Below are positions 47,356 through 59,977 of a DNA stretch of 64,000 nt, piece after piece. Within the stretch, counting starts at the first letter, position 1. Every line of letters begins with the position of its first letter. A program made the position numbers and the translations under genes. The DNA is from Carya illinoinensis (taxonomy: Eukaryota > Streptophyta > Magnoliopsida > Fagales > Juglandaceae), in NCBI RefSeq assembly GCF_018687715.1, contig NC_056766.1, positions 8,065,001 through 8,129,000 of the forward strand. The letters are read 5' to 3'. A model generated the notes under the pieces. It was not told where the DNA came from. It worked only from the letters and a program-made list of their open reading frames with translations, and searched no databases.

Positions 47356-47654
47356 GAGTACTAGTAGTGGTTTCAACAAAGTTAAATTTTAACTAAAAAA
47401 TAACCAAAGTTTAAAATAAAGTGCTACAATAGGCTCAACAAATTTACAGTGAATTTAAACTTTGGCTATATGGTTGGTCAAATTTATTGAGTGAAAGAGA
47501 CTAGTCAAAGTTTTAAATCAATATTTTAATATAATAGTGAAAGATTTGTTGAGCCTATTATTTGGTGTTGTAAAAAGTGGCTAACTAAAATTTGTAAAAG
47601 TGAATTTTCTAGCTAAATTTTAGTTAAAGTTTGTTGAGGCCACTGTTAACGCTC
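47356..47654. mobile_element. MITE-like element, RLK2-side copy
   Basis: Paralogous to 20834..21135 (left GAGTACTAGTAGT, right end GTTAACGCTC). Its right terminal repeat has decayed further than in the RLK1 copy. Confidence 0.55.
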
Positions 47655-47724
47655 AAGCCGGAAGCTAGCGACCTCTTGCTAGCTAGCTGGACCATTCAAG
47701 CTAAATTCGATTGGACATTGTTCA

Positions 47725-48172
47725 TTAGAATAGCAAAATAGAGAAATATCAATTTGCGAACAGGGAGGTGATTGTAAAGCTGTCTCTTATACAATAATTA
47801 CCTCTCACTCAGGAGTTGAGTTATACAAAAAGAGAATATAGTAATTATGTCCTCATAATACAATTAATACTGTTTATATAGTGTGCAAATTATAAATTTT
47901 GAATACTAATCTTAGAACAAACAAATGGAAATAGTACAAGTGATTGAAGACCTGCAGCTTATCATGGCAGCTAATCCAGAGTGGGCTTTAAATTTTGTTC
48001 ACAGAAGTGCTAATGCAGGTGCACACACTGCTGCAAAACTAGCTATTAGTGTGGCCAGTGAAGCTGTTTGGCTGGAAGATGGTCCTGATGTAGTCAAGAG
48101 AGTCATCTTGGATGACTTAGTTTGTATTGCTCGTAATGAGCCTCCTATATGAATGAAATTTGGTTTCCTTAT

Positions 48173-48205
<33 letters not shown>

Positions 48206-49195
48206 AAATGGAAATAGTAGCAATAGATGCAATGTTTCGTTTTAATTTAAACAAAATGAGCAAAAAAGTAACTGTCATTGACAGTTATTAATTATTGTCA
48301 AAATCTAAAGAAATGCATCACTTCGTTTGTTTAAAATAAATTCGTCATTTGCGATGATGTGTTTTTGTTATCGGAATCCTAAGTTTTATCCAGAGCCTCC
48401 CATGTCCTTTCATTTTTTCTTTGGTGCATACATATCAAACAATGGATCAATGAGAGCGCTGAGAATATTCCCACAGCATGTGTAGTTGTCATCATCCCTT
48501 CTTTATTTTTGTTGCATTTCATCTTCTTGTGGATCTTGAGTTGTTGGAAGAACTGGACTAGAGGTATCCAACACATACCAAACTTTCAAAGTAGTGAGTA
48601 AAAACTCAACTTTCTCCTTCCGTCTGTAGTTGTTTGCATCAAACCGACCCAACTTTGAAAGATCTTATGGAACAATAGTCAAAGAAGTGATCGTAGGATT
48701 TAAAGAAGAAGAAGCCATAATATTTGTCTAAGAATCGTTAGAAATAGAATAGCAAAACAGAGATCAAAATTTACAAACAGTGAGACAATTATAAATCTAT
48801 CTCTTAGAAAAATATTGCCTCCCACTCAGGAATTGAGTTCTGCAAAAGTGCATCTGGCAATTATGTCCTCAAGATACAATTGTTTATATAGTATGCAGAT
48901 TGTAAAATCTAAACACTAATATTAGAACAAACAAATGTAAATAGCAAGAATAGATGAAATGTTTCATTTTAATTTAAGCAAAGCGGTCAAAAAAGTAATT
49001 GTCATAGATGTAAGTGCATCTAAAGCGTCAATGCATTTATGCGTCGAGCACGACATGCGTATGCATGCTTATGGTCAGTGCTCGCATTGGGTGACCTACC
49101 ATTATGTGTCTATCCTTATATTTTATTTTATATATCGTAAAACTCATTCACTTATAAACCGCTAAAAACTTGCTTGTCTTTTCAATATGGGATTA
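47725..49195 (-). repeat. Duplicated copia remnant (LTR pieces and gag)
   Basis: Counterpart of 21205..22400: left LTR piece (from about 47727), gag relic (48380..48720) and right LTR from about 48740, which stops at ATGGGATTAACAAAAAATT (49195) where RLK1-side sequence continues for another 60 bp. So the duplicated block, or its preservation, ends here. The gag frame is more damaged than on the RLK1 side. Confidence 0.65.
47937..48203 (+). mobile_element. 5'-truncated LINE tail
   Basis: A 267-bp insertion with the 16-bp target duplication ACAAATGGAAATAGTA at 47921..47936 and 48204..48219 and a 30-nt poly(A) tail. It encodes the last about 70 residues of a LINE RNase H (NFVHRSANAGAHTAAKLAIS ... 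DDLVCIARNEPPI, stop at 48150..48152). The corresponding RLK1-side site (about 21396..21412) is empty. Confidence 0.88.
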
Positions 49196-50229
49196 ACAAA
49201 AAATTACCTCAACGAAAATCACCTCTATTGTAGGCTCCTCTATACTGTGTTCTTCAAATGCTAACACCTCAACCTCCTTAACCATCACCTCGGTTAGTCC
49301 CTCATCATACCCCTCACTGGCTTTTAAAGGTTCAGCTTCATTAGTCTTCTCTTCTCCCATTTGCATCTTATCAACAGACTCCCTTCTCTCCTCCCTCTCC
49401 TCATTATTTTTACTCTCAGAACCTATCCCATTTGTCTCCAATGTCTGACTATCCTCTTTTTTTGCCTTACCTCTAAAGTATTTTGAGCCCCCTACCCTCA
49501 TACTAGCTCTCAGCCAAACCCCAAATTGTTCACCCTCAACTCCAGTTTTTTTCTCACAAGTTCCTTTCCTATGAACAATACGTCCAAATTCAAAACATGA
49601 TGATGAAGTTTTTCATGCCTTAGAGGTATCCAGTACTTGAGGCCCTTCACTGAAATAGTCCTTCCTCTTGCTAGAGGTTTTGACAAATCCATTAGCAACA
49701 ATAACCTCAGAAAGCTACCCCAACCACTATCATCGGCCTGTGTCTCTACCTCAATCACTTCACCTATAGTATTGCCATTTTGTTTTCCTTCCTCATCATT
49801 CATAAATATTAAAGGCAACTCTAGCATTTGGACCTGCATTCTTTCTTTCGAGAAATCCATTCATTGAGGTGGAATGTAGCCATTGAATGGCATCATTACA
49901 AACATATAGCTGTCAAACAGCCATGGTCTGCCGTCCATGACCCTCATCTTATCAGCTTCATTTGCAAACTGAATAGCAAAGATATTCCCCCACTTCTTGG
50001 AATTTTGCTTTTCGACTAATACGCCAAACCTTTCCCATTGTATTCTCTACTACCGTTGCACTCAATTTTCGATCCATCCAAATTTTACCAACTACACTGC
50101 ATTCGGCTTTTCTCTGTAGGTCCTCTAAAGCTTCATCCCCAACCACAATATGTATGTATATATATATATATCACTTGCTTCTTCCTCTGTTAATCTTAAT
50201 TTCCTCCATGGTTTCTCTATCTCATTCAT
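49195..50229 (-). pseudogene. LINE ORF1 relic with TA repeat
   Basis: On the minus strand an ATG at 50227..50229 opens WRKLRLTEEEASDI, then a (TA)n run read as alternating Tyr-Ile (about 50150..50170), then VVGDEALEDLQRKAECSVVG and GKIWMDRKLSATVVENTMGK, a DUF4283 start. After a break near 49958 the domain goes on in 49510..49860 (GWGSFLRLLLLMDLSKPLARG), and a charged tail follows in 49193..49501. No ORF2 follows: the relic ends at the copia LTR piece at 49195 with no poly(A). The 5' UTR probably extends to about 50400. Confidence 0.75.
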
Positions 50230-50466
50230 TTTGCCCACCGAGAACCACTGTAGACCTCTCTATTCTATCACTGGGAAAACTTTCCCCCTTGCAACCGTTT
50301 TTTGCTTACCACAACACCCCACGCCGCTCGCACACTATCTTCCACTACACAATTCTGTTAGAATATTGAGTGGACCCCAAACACCACCTCTATTTCCCTA
50401 GATAGAAAAAGAGAGGAGACTTATACTCAAATTTTATCACCAAGTTAATTAGGTTCACATAAACTT

Positions 50467-50760
50467 CACTACAAAAAAAAAAGAAGAGCAGATTGGGCTC
50501 TTTTTATTACCAGCGACACTAATATAGCCGGAAATAACATATATTTTTATTTCACTCGGGATCTTTGTGGCCAACTGAAAAGAAAAGTGGAATTAAAGAC
50601 TTTTTCCCGCGAGTTTTAGTCGCTGGAAATGGTCTTGCCAAATACATTAGCTTTAATAACTTATTACAGCGACTTAAGTTTGACACAATATCTACCTCCG
50701 TTAAACTTGACTTATTACAACGACTAGAAGTCAATGTAATAAGTCTTTTAAATCCCATCC
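50467..50760 (+). mobile_element. CACTA-type 5' terminus relic
   Basis: Starts CACTACAAAAAAAAAAG and is followed by short repeats in both orientations, such as CCAGCGAC, GTCGCTGG, ACAGCGACTTAAG and CAACGACTAGAAGTC, the arrangement of CACTA termini and subterminal repeats. No transposase was recognised downstream. The other end was not found. Confidence 0.5.
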
Positions 50761-50796
50761 CTCGCCTAATTCTCCATAACTTTCCCTACTTTCCCC

Positions 50797-50840
<44 letters not shown>

Positions 50841-52170
50841 TAAGGCATTTCGAGAGAAATGGTTACTCTCTCTTATCTGGTGTGAGCTTACAAATTTCTG
50901 TTTGTATTTATTTGGTGTTAGATTTGTGTAGTTTTTTTCTTAGATGTTTTTTTTTTTTTTTTTTTTGAGTAGTCGATTTTCCTTCGATTTTTTTTTTCTT
51001 AAATCTGTATTGTTGTCTTGTTCTTGTGATAAAAATATGTAAACTGGAGGTAGATTTATCCCATGGAATTTTTTGGTAGATTAGTTTAATTTGTGCCATT
51101 TTTGTGAACTTGTGAAAGTTGAAGCTACGAACCTGCACTCAATAAACTTTGTTTCTATCTTCCTCGAATCTAAGTAATTAATGGTTGAAACCTAAAATGA
51201 CTTCATCCAAAATGCTTGTAGATGTCCTGTTTGGGTGAAATATAATATCATGTTTAGATAAAGTTAATGTAGTACATCAGTGGGCTTTTGTGAATGAAGG
51301 GAACTTTGGTTTCGACATTAATTCATGAGAGAACATTTTTGCATCCTTTTCACGATTTATATGGCGCTAACTGGTTTGGTGTTGACCTTTTTCGCTTTCT
51401 GGAACTTGCCTCTTGTTTGTATACCCAAGTAATTGTCTGTAATACCAACTTTAAAGGCATGTGAACTCAAACCAACTTTAAATGTAAATTGTTGAGAATG
51501 GATTTAAAATAACTGTTATTTTTGGTTCTTTTATGAAACTGTGGTCATATTTTTTGGCTACTTTGCTTTACAACACACACAAACAGAGTCTCACTAAAAT
51601 CAAATCAATCCATTTGATTTATGAGTTCCAGTACACACATGCATATAGTTTCAAATGCTAGTATGTGGCAAAGGAAATAAAAATGCTAGTAAGTAAACTG
51701 ACTTCTTTCTCAACTAAATACCAAGTATTAACGGCTTGGACGAAAGCATCTTAAATTATTGTCCTGCATCATTATATGCGTGCGTTCTCTGAACTACCCT
51801 TGATGAAACCTTGGAAGAGAATGGAGAGAGAACATCAATTATTCATAGCACCCTTAGTGCTAAAAAATAAATCTGTGAGCAGGAGATGTCTTGGGGGTAA
51901 CTAGCTAATAGCATCAGGCTAAAGAACAAAGACCTTAGCATGTAATCTACAGTGAAGAAAAAAATTGGCTTATTGGATCTTTTGTAAAATACTGATTTTC
52001 AGATGCTAGAATAAAGTGATTTGTAGTCTCTCTAGCAATCTACTGATTTAGTGGACCTAAAAACATGTCTTAGATGTACTGAGTATTTTTAATATTTCAA
52101 TAAGTTTGTTCAGTGGTCTTTTATGATTAAAACATTATTTTGGGTTTACAGCCGTCACCATCATAACATG
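50761..52170. other. Unassigned stretch with CT microsatellite
   Basis: A (CT)n run at about 50802..50835 is followed by GAGAAATGGTTACTCTC and AT-rich, intron-like sequence. No convincing coding frame. It continues after the copia element at 57884. It could be the interior of the CACTA relic or the leader of a lost gene. Confidence 0.4.
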
Positions 52171-52985
52171 TGTTGTGTTTTAAACCAAGTATACAATAAT
52201 ATCCTAAAGATCCCAAAATACAGAAATCTGAATACGTAATAACATTCAAGAATTCCAAATGCAGAGATCCTCCAACAGTATGACAAAATATATATATATG
52301 TGTATACACAGATTCAAAACAGAACTAAAATCAGAAATCTCCAAATGATAAGATATTGATCAACACCGAAACTTAGTTGAGATATACACAGGATATGATA
52401 ATGATAACAGGATAACAAGAATAACGAGACAAGCTAATAAATCGATAAAAGAAACAAGAAATATGCACAGAAACATAAAGAAGAGGAAAGAAGAAGATAC
52501 AAACAGAGATTACGTGGTTCGGCCCTAATGGCCTACATCCACGGTAGGAACAGCCTCAGAGATCACTTTATTGATGAATCTTCAAGGCCAAAATGCCATA
52601 GTACAAGATAGAACTACAATGGAGTCGAGAAAAGCCACAAGATCATGGCTTTTCACTTTCCCTCTCAAACCCTAGCTCTTTCTCTCTCTCGGACTCACCC
52701 AAGCTCTCAGACGGCTACAGTACAAAATGAATCACCCCTAACCCTAACACGATAAGCAGGTATTTATATGAAGCATAGGTTACATCAAGGCTCAATCGGA
52801 CGGCTCTTCTTCCCTTCCTCATTAACTTGATACGGCACCATATAGGAGCATGTGCTCTGCACGTGTCTGCATTACTTCATTTAAATATAAATGTTGCTGC
52901 TTCATAAGCCACCGAAAACATTTAATTTCTGCATAGGTCAGTTAGCAACAGAGTGAAAATATAAAAGATTGGCACAAATATCACA
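52171..52985 (-). repeat. 3' LTR of copia element 52171..57883
   Basis: 815 bp, plus strand TGTTGTGTTTTAAACC...CAAATATCACA. Contains, in reverse, the ATTACGTGGTTCGGCC motif typical of copia LTR 3' ends. Confidence 0.93.
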
Positions 52986-52998
52986 ATTCTCCACCTTG
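52986..52998 (-). other. Polypurine tract
   Basis: Minus strand CAAGGTGGAGAAT directly before the LTR start TGTGATATTTG. Confidence 0.8.
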
Positions 52999-53061
52999 AC
53001 AATATTTTATTCACCACACCTATCCTATTCTCTTCTTGGCTGTTCCTGCAATGTCCCTCTA

Positions 53062-54864
53062 CTAAGTGACCCCAACAGATTTCATATTAATTAAGTTCAA
53101 ACAGTGTTTGAACTTTGCTAATGGCAAGGACTTGGTCATCATATCTGAGGGATTTTCCTCTGTTGGAATTTTCTCCACTCCAACTTCTCTAGACTCAATT
53201 ACATCCCTTACAAAGTGAAGCCTAACATCTATATGTTTAGACCTTTCATGAAATACTTGGTTTTTAGCCAAGTGTATAGAGCTTTGATTATCACAATGTA
53301 CAGTTATATTTCCTTTGAAAATGCCCAATTCATGTGATATCCCATTCAACCATATAGCTTCCTTTATAGCTTCTGTCAAAGCTATATACTCAGCCTCTGT
53401 TGTAGACAAGGCTACAACAGATTGCAAATTAGACTTCCAACTAATAGCCCCCCCAAAAGCAGTAAAAATATATCCTGTTAGAGACTTCCTAGTATCCACA
53501 CTACCAGCATAATCAGCATCTACAAACCCTTCCAATTCACACCCTTCTTTAACATTATTCCCATAATTCAAGCCCAAAACAATAGTTCCTGAAATGTATC
53601 TTAATAGCCACTTAATAGCCTGCCAGTGTGCCTTACCAGGGTTACTCATAAACCTACTAACAACACTGACAGCATAGGTAAGATCAGGTCTTGTACAGAC
53701 CATTGCATACATTACACTTCCTACCATACTAGCATAAGGTATTTGATGCATAAACTCCATTTCAGATTCAGTTTGAGGGGCTTGAGTAGTGGACAACTTG
53801 AAATGTTGACCTAGAGGTGTGCTTACAGGTTTAAATTGGTCCATACCAAATCTTTTAAGAACTTTAGATAGGTAATCTCTTTGAGATAGAAACAGACATC
53901 TCTCTGGTCTATTTCTTATAATATCCATTCCTAAAATTCTACTAGCTGGTCCTAGTTCCTTCATATCAAATTCAGATTTTAACATGCACTTAGTCTGTTT
54001 AATCAAAACAGGATCTTTACATGCTACCAACATATCATCTACATACAGCAACAAATATATTAGTATTCCATTAACATCCTTATAATAAACACAGCTGTCA
54101 TAACAGCTTCTTTTAAACTCATTTTCAAGCATGTAAGTATCAAATCTCTTATACCATTGTCTAGGTGATTGTTTTAAACCATATAGAGATTTTTTAAGCA
54201 AACACACCTGATCAGAGTTAATATCTTTTGTAAACCCCTCAGGGGGTTGCATGTAAATTACCTCTTCCAATTCTCCATGTAAAAAAGCAGTTTTTACATC
54301 CAATTGTTCTAAGTGCAAATCATTATATGCTATAAAGGATAAAAGCAATCTAATGGAACTATGTTTAACCACAGGAGAGAATATCTCATTAAAATCTATT
54401 CCCTCTCTCTGAGTGAAACCTTTAGCCACTAATCTTGCCTTAAACCTAGTCCCTTCTACCCCTGGTATGCCTTCTTTCCTTTTAAAGATCCACTTGGATC
54501 CAACCAACTTAACCCCAGCAGGCTTTGTAACTAAATCCCAAGTTTTATTTTTATTTAAAGACTCCATTTCTTCTTGCATAGCAAGTATCCACTTAGTGGC
54601 ATCCTGGCTTGCAATGACCTCTTTATAAGTCCTTGGTTCTTGATAAATGACCTCATCAGCAATAGTCAAGGCAAAAGCAGTGAGCTCTGCATGACCATAC
54701 CTAATGGGAGGTTTTATAGTCCTTTTCTTCCTGTCTCTTACTAACATGTAAGAGTCAGGACCTGGTTTATCTAAGTCCTCTGAAATTTGGTCCTCAGACT
54801 TACTGACTTCCCCAGTATATACTACCAGTTGAGGTGTTTCCTCTCTCCACCTCAACCTGTACAT
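53062..54864 (-). CDS. Copia RT and RNase H frame (600 codons, intact)
   Basis: RT from about residue 80: [77 protein letters not shown] and the catalytic [12 protein letters not shown] at about 277-288. RNase H from about residue 455: [46 protein letters not shown] and [14 protein letters not shown]. It copies element RNA into DNA inside the particle. The first ATG shown is only the start of the open stretch; the natural protein is part of a longer polyprotein, and the link to integrase is lost by a frameshift near 54830. Confidence 0.9.
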   Translation of the reverse strand: MYRLRWREETPQLVVYTGEVSKSEDQISEDLDKPGPDSYMLVRDRKKRTIKPPIRYGHAELTAFALTIADEVIYQEPRTYKEVIASQDATKWILAMQEEMESLNKNKTWDLVTKPAGVKLVGSKWIFKRKEGIPGVEGTRFKARLVAKGFTQREGIDFNEIFSPVVKHSSIRLLLSFIAYNDLHLEQLDVKTAFLHGELEEVIYMQPPEGFTKDINSDQVCLLKKSLYGLKQSPRQWYKRFDTYMLENEFKRSCYDSCVYYKDVNGILIYLLLYVDDMLVACKDPVLIKQTKCMLKSEFDMKELGPASRILGMDIIRNRPERCLFLSQRDYLSKVLKRFGMDQFKPVSTPLGQHFKLSTTQAPQTESEMEFMHQIPYASMVGSVMYAMVCTRPDLTYAVSVVSRFMSNPGKAHWQAIKWLLRYISGTIVLGLNYGNNVKEGCELEGFVDADYAGSVDTRKSLTGYIFTAFGGAISWKSNLQSVVALSTTEAEYIALTEAIKEAIWLNGISHELGIFKGNITVHCDNQSSIHLAKNQVFHERSKHIDVRLHFVRDVIESREVGVEKIPTEENPSDMMTKSLPLAKFKHCLNLINMKSVGVT

Positions 54865-57022
54865 TTCCCTCTGTGTTTCCAGGTATTTGTTCTATTTCTG
54901 TATTCTGGACCCGAGCCATTTGAGATTCATTAAAGATCACATCCCTACTAATTATACATTTATTTCTACCAGGTTTGTCTATCCATAGCTTATAGCCCTT
55001 CACTCCCTCAGGGTATCCCACAAAAATGCATTTTAGTGCCCTAGGGTCTAACTTATCAGTTTTTGAATGTGCATAAGCTGTACACCTAAAAATTCTAAGG
55101 TAATCATACCTGGGAGGTTTCCCAGTCCACATTTCTTGTGGTGTTTTAAAGTCTATGGCAGAAGATGGACACCTATTAATTAAATGAACAGCTGTAGCAG
55201 CAGCTTCAGCCCAGAATGTTTTAGGTAATCCAGCATTTGATAACATGCATCTTACCCTCTCTAGAATGGTCCTGTTCATCCTTTCAGCTAGACCATTCTG
55301 TTGAGGTGTTTCTCCAACAGTCTTGTGTCTTAGAATCCCTTCCTTTTGACAGAAATTATTAAATTCTGTTGACAGAAACTCTAACCCATTATCAGTTCTT
55401 AAGGTTTTTAATTTTCTGTCTACCTGTTTTTCAACTAAGGATTTCCATTCCTTAAACTTTCCAAAAGTGTCACTCTTATGTTTAAGTATGTAAATCCATA
55501 CCTTTCTAGAGTAATCATCAATGATGGAGAGAAAATAATTCCCTCCACCATGAGAACTTACTCTAGAAGGTCCCCAAAGGTCAGCATGTACATAATCTAG
55601 AGTCTGAGTAGTCAGATGAGTTGCCCTTTTAAAACTAACCCTTTTAGCCTTTCCATAGACACAGTCTTCACAGAAAGGTAGATTGTCCAGGTCTGCCTCT
55701 TTCAGTAGACCCTATTTCTTAAGTTCTAAAAGCCCTCTTTGACTAACATGCCCTAGCCTCCTGTGCCATAGCACAGATTTTTTCTCAACTTCATTATGTA
55801 CAGGGGATGCTTCCCCTACAGTTGTTTTCCCAACTAAGGTGTAAAGGCCATTCTTTATAACCCCTTTCATAATTGTAAGTGAACCTTTAGTAATTCTAAG
55901 GACCCCTGATTCAGACTTAAAAGAATAACCTGAGTTATCAAGCATACCAAGAGAAATTAAATTTCTCTTTAGGTCAGGTATAAATCTGACCTCCCTCAAA
56001 AGTCTCTCCATCCCATCATGTAGTTTTAGCCTTACACACCCAATACCCATGATTTTACAGGATTTATTATTCCCTAGAATTACATGCCCACCATCCAATT
56101 CAGAAAAATTTTCAAACCAGTCCCTGTTAGGACTCATGTGGAAAGAACAACCTGAATCTAATATCCACTCACCTTCATGGCCTATATCAGATATATTTAG
56201 TACCTCAGCACTATCATACCCATCTAACACTACTGCTGCATCCCCCTCATCTTTGTTCTTGTATCCTATCTTTGTTTTCCTATCAGGACAATCTCTCTTG
56301 AAATGTCCTTCTTTGTGACACAGAAAACATTTTAACTGTTTTCCTTTAGACTTAGACCTATATTTCTTGTTTTCTGTTTTGCCTTTCTTGTCTCTCTTTT
56401 TTGGTCTTCCCCTAACAGACAAACCCTCACCATGTTCTTGTTTGGTATTTTCTTGATTTTGTAATTCTCTAGCATGAAGCACAGATTGCACTTCATCTAG
56501 AGATATTGCATCTCTACCATACATCATGGTCTCCTTAAGGTTCTGGTATGAGGAGTCCAAAGAACTCAATAAGAGGATTGCTTGATCCTCATCCTCCACC
56601 TTAATATCTATATTAGCTAGGTCTAATATAATCTTATTAAAGGTATCCAGATGTTCTCCTATTGAAGTTCCAGAAGACATCTTAAGAGTATATAACCTAG
56701 TCTTTTTATATAATCTGTTTGCTAGGGATTTAGTCATATAAAGATGTTCAAGCTTTAACCAGATACCAGCAGCAGTTTCTTCACTAGCTACTTCCCTTAA
56801 AACCTTGTCTCCTAGGGAAAGGATCAGAGCACTATGGGCCTTTTGGAGAATGTCCCTTTGGACCTTCTCCTTCCCTTCCTCTTTCGAGGAGGAGCCCATT
56901 TTATCACTAGTGAGGGCATCCTGCAAGCCCTGTTGGACTAGCAGAGCCCTCATCTTAATCCTCCACAAACCAAAATCGTTTTCCCCTGTGAACTTCTCAA
57001 CATCAAATTTCGTGGTCCCCAT
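54800..57022 (-). pseudogene. Copia gag, protease and integrase, one stop
   Basis: The frame starts at 57020..57022 (MGTTKFDVEKFTGENDFGLW) with UBN2-type gag, a CCHC knuckle (CFLCHKEGHFKRDC, about 56310), protease ILDSGCSFHMSP (about 56150) and the pre-integrase LWHRRLGHVSQRGLL. A TAG at 55712..55714 interrupts; the same frame then continues through the integrase core (HADLWGPSRVS, DNGLEF, PQQNGLAERMNRT at about 55280) to 54800, past a frameshift that separates it from RT. Only two lesions in the whole polyprotein agree with the young LTR age. Confidence 0.9.
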
Positions 57023-57030
57023 AGAACTTG

Positions 57031-57044
57031 AGCTCGTGATACCA
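57031..57044 (-). other. Primer-binding site, tRNA-Met type
   Basis: Minus strand TGGTATCACGAGCT, two bases from the LTR end; copia initiator-tRNA-Met type with a change in the middle. Confidence 0.8.
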
Positions 57045-57046
57045 CT

Positions 57047-57158
57047 TGTTGTGTTTTAAACCAAGTATACAATAATATCCTAAAGATCCCAAAATACAGA
57101 AATCTGAATACATAATAACATTCAAGAATTCCAAATGCAGAGATCCTCCAACAGTATG

Positions 57159-57193
<35 letters not shown>

Positions 57194-57883
57194 GTGTGTG
57201 TATACACAGATTCAAAACAGAACTAAAATCAGAAATCTCCAAATGATAAGATATTGATCAACACCGAAACTTAGTTGAGATATACACAGGATATGATAAT
57301 GATAACAGGATAACAAGAATAACGAGACAAGCTAATAAATCGATAAAAGAAACAAGAAATATGCAGAGAAACATAAAGAAGAGGAAAGAAGAAGATACAA
57401 ACAGAGATTACGTGGTTCGGCCCTAATGGCCTACATCCACGGCAGGAACAGCCTCAGAGATCACTTTATTGATGAATCTTCAAGGCCAAAATGCCATAGT
57501 ACAAGATAGAACTACAATGGAGTCGAGAAAAGCCACAAGATCATGGCTTTTCACTTTCCCTCTCAAACCCTAGCTCTTTCTCTCTCTCGGACTCACCCAA
57601 GCTCTCAGACGGCTACAATACAAAATGAATCACCCCCAACCCTAACACGATAAGCAGGTATTTATATGAAGCATAGGTTACATCAAGGCTCAATCGGACG
57701 GCTCTTCTTCCCTTCCTCATTAACTTGATACGGCACCGTATAGGAGCATGTGCTCTGCACGTGTCTGCATTACTTCATTTAAATATAAATGTTGCTGCTT
57801 CATAAGCCACTGAAAAAATTTAATTTCTGCATAGGCCAGTTAGCAACAGAGTGAAAATATAAAAGATTGGCACAAATATCACA
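57047..57883 (-). repeat. 5' LTR of copia element 52171..57883
   Basis: 837 bp, same ends as the 3' LTR. The TA microsatellite at 57162..57190 is expanded to about 14 repeats, explaining the extra length. Confidence 0.93.
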
Positions 57884-58359
57884 ACATGAATGATGTTTTC
57901 TTTGTAGAATCATGCTTATTTACTTCATCAATACAAATTTGAAAATCAGGGTGAAGGATTTACACATTATCATGCTGGAAAGTGGAATAGCTTTCTCATT
58001 ATTTTGAATGCGAACGCTTATGAAATAATTGAAAAATAATCTTTGCAGTGTTAAGGTACTTAAATTTCACGCACTCCTTTTAGACAAATCAATAAATTTA
58101 AAACCTACATGTAAAAAGTAATTTTTTTTCATAATAAACCTTATAATTTTTAAAAATAAATGCGCAAAATTTACTCATTAATATTGTACCTAGTATTTAC
58201 TTTTATCAATATTGCATGCATCCAGAATTTGGTTGCGAGGACAAAGATAGAAATAGGGACGGGCTGAGCAACTTGGTGCCAACTGGCAAATCTCCAGGAG
58301 AATCATATATTATGTATGCTCACATTGCTAAAAGCTAAAAATTAGTCAAAGTTTACAAC

Positions 58360-58400
<41 letters not shown>

Positions 58401-59977
58401 CTAATCAGATTTTTTTCTTTTTTTCCTAACTTTTAATTATGGGGGTGTTGGCCTTTGTTTTTCTAGGAAATTGGACAATACAGTTGCAGATTGATTTCTT
58501 AAATCTCGCATCGTCGGTTGTTTGCACTCAGAAGCCTGGCCTCCCATTCAGGTTAATGATCAGAATAATAACACAATAAATTAAGAAGACCCATTTCCAC
58601 TTCAATTGGAAATGCCAATAGTACATTTTTTTTTATATAAGTAGAATGCCAATAGTATATTAGAAATGACAACATGGAAATTAAGTTGTTTATCATACTG
58701 GGCCTTGAGTAAGTCAGACAGTAATAATATTTTGCATTCCTCTCTGCAATGGTTGAAGACATATACAGACGGAGGTAGCCATTACCCTCTATGGATGCCA
58801 TATACTTCATCCAGCCATTCAAAGAGAAGTAATTATTCTCCTTTTGGTAACTGGTTGTAGATACTCATAGTGATAAATGAGCAGAATTACATGCATTATA
58901 CTTTTGGTTGGTTGAGGAACTCTTGGTTTTCATTTTTTAGTTGATATAGTTGCAAGAGGTGTGAAAGCCTGAATTATGCATAGCTACTCTGTTTTTTAGT
59001 TGAATATTTGCTATATCATGCCTATGCTATCATTAATACTTCTCTTTGTCCTGTGTTCTGGGTCACATGCATGTGGGTTCATAGCACATTTGTATTCTGT
59101 GTGCAAGTACTAGAATTCTTTTTGTGGAGTACCCTGCCACTCTCTGTCATGTGAATTTAAACAGGCTGTTGTGTTTCATAGCACAAGAGCATAGGTAGGG
59201 CCTTTCTTACTCTCTCTCTCTTTTGACTTTCTATTACCTATGATGCTTGTCATAATTTATTTTATTTATCTCATGACATTTTGTATTCACGTAACATCTA
59301 AGATAAAAGTTATATTGTCACTGATATTTTAGGTTTCTATGTTTTTGTACAGCCTTGGCTCGTATGATGAGACTGATAGAATAGTTGGGAAGACGAAGTA
59401 GATTTCTTCTGTTCCTATCCATCTCAGTATCTATTCTCCAAATGCTGTGTTACTAATTTTAGTTTTGTTGTCAACTTTTTTGCCTTCTTGTTATTTGGGT
59501 TAATTTGTTATGATGTCTATGGAGTGCTACTATCAAACTCTTGTATTTTGTATGTGCTTTGTGGGAAGTTATGTTATTATGTTGTAATAATGACCAACCA
59601 TGTTTCTTTTTCATAAAAAAGATTAATAAAAAATGGCAAGGAAACTCATACTCACGAAAGCATGTACATGAGATCAGTACAAACTTATAATAATAGCATT
59701 AACTCTATAACAGGCAGTTAAAAAGATAAAAATCAGTAGTGCCCTAGTAACTGTGAACATACTAATTTGGCTATGAATTGCAAGATATTCAAATTCCAAC
59801 CACATGTTGTCTTAAGCACAATTCAAGTTGATCATACCCAAAAGCCTTATAGCCACAAAACTACCTGATACTGCAAGGCGTACAAAAGCCCCCCAATAAT
59901 TTGCAAAAGCCATGCTAAAAATAAAATAAAAAGCATCATAATATACCTTAAATGACCTTCATCATAAATCATGTTTC
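57884..59977. other. Unassigned intergenic stretch
   Basis: AT-rich, with an (AG)n run at 58364..58397 and a poly(T) tract at 58627. Short frames (for example 58666..58860 and 58553..58822) show no known domain or codon pattern and are not called. An exon-like piece at 59352..59400 (after TTTTTGTACAG) is too short to support. Confidence 0.45.

Larger units (their letters stand above)
52171..57883 (-). mobile_element. Young Ty1/copia retrotransposon (Tork/Tnt1-like)
   Basis: 5.7 kb on the minus strand with the perfect target duplication ACATG at 52166..52170 and 57884..57888. 5' LTR 57047..57883, primer site 57031..57044, gag-protease-integrase, RT-RNase H, polypurine tract 52986..52998, 3' LTR 52171..52985. 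The LTRs differ by about nine substitutions (near 1%) plus a TA-repeat expansion. One stop and one frameshift break the polyprotein. Confidence 0.95.

Noticed and set aside
58553..58860. Short overlapping frames in intergenic DNA
   Set aside because: No domain, no homology by eye, and opposite strands are equally open.
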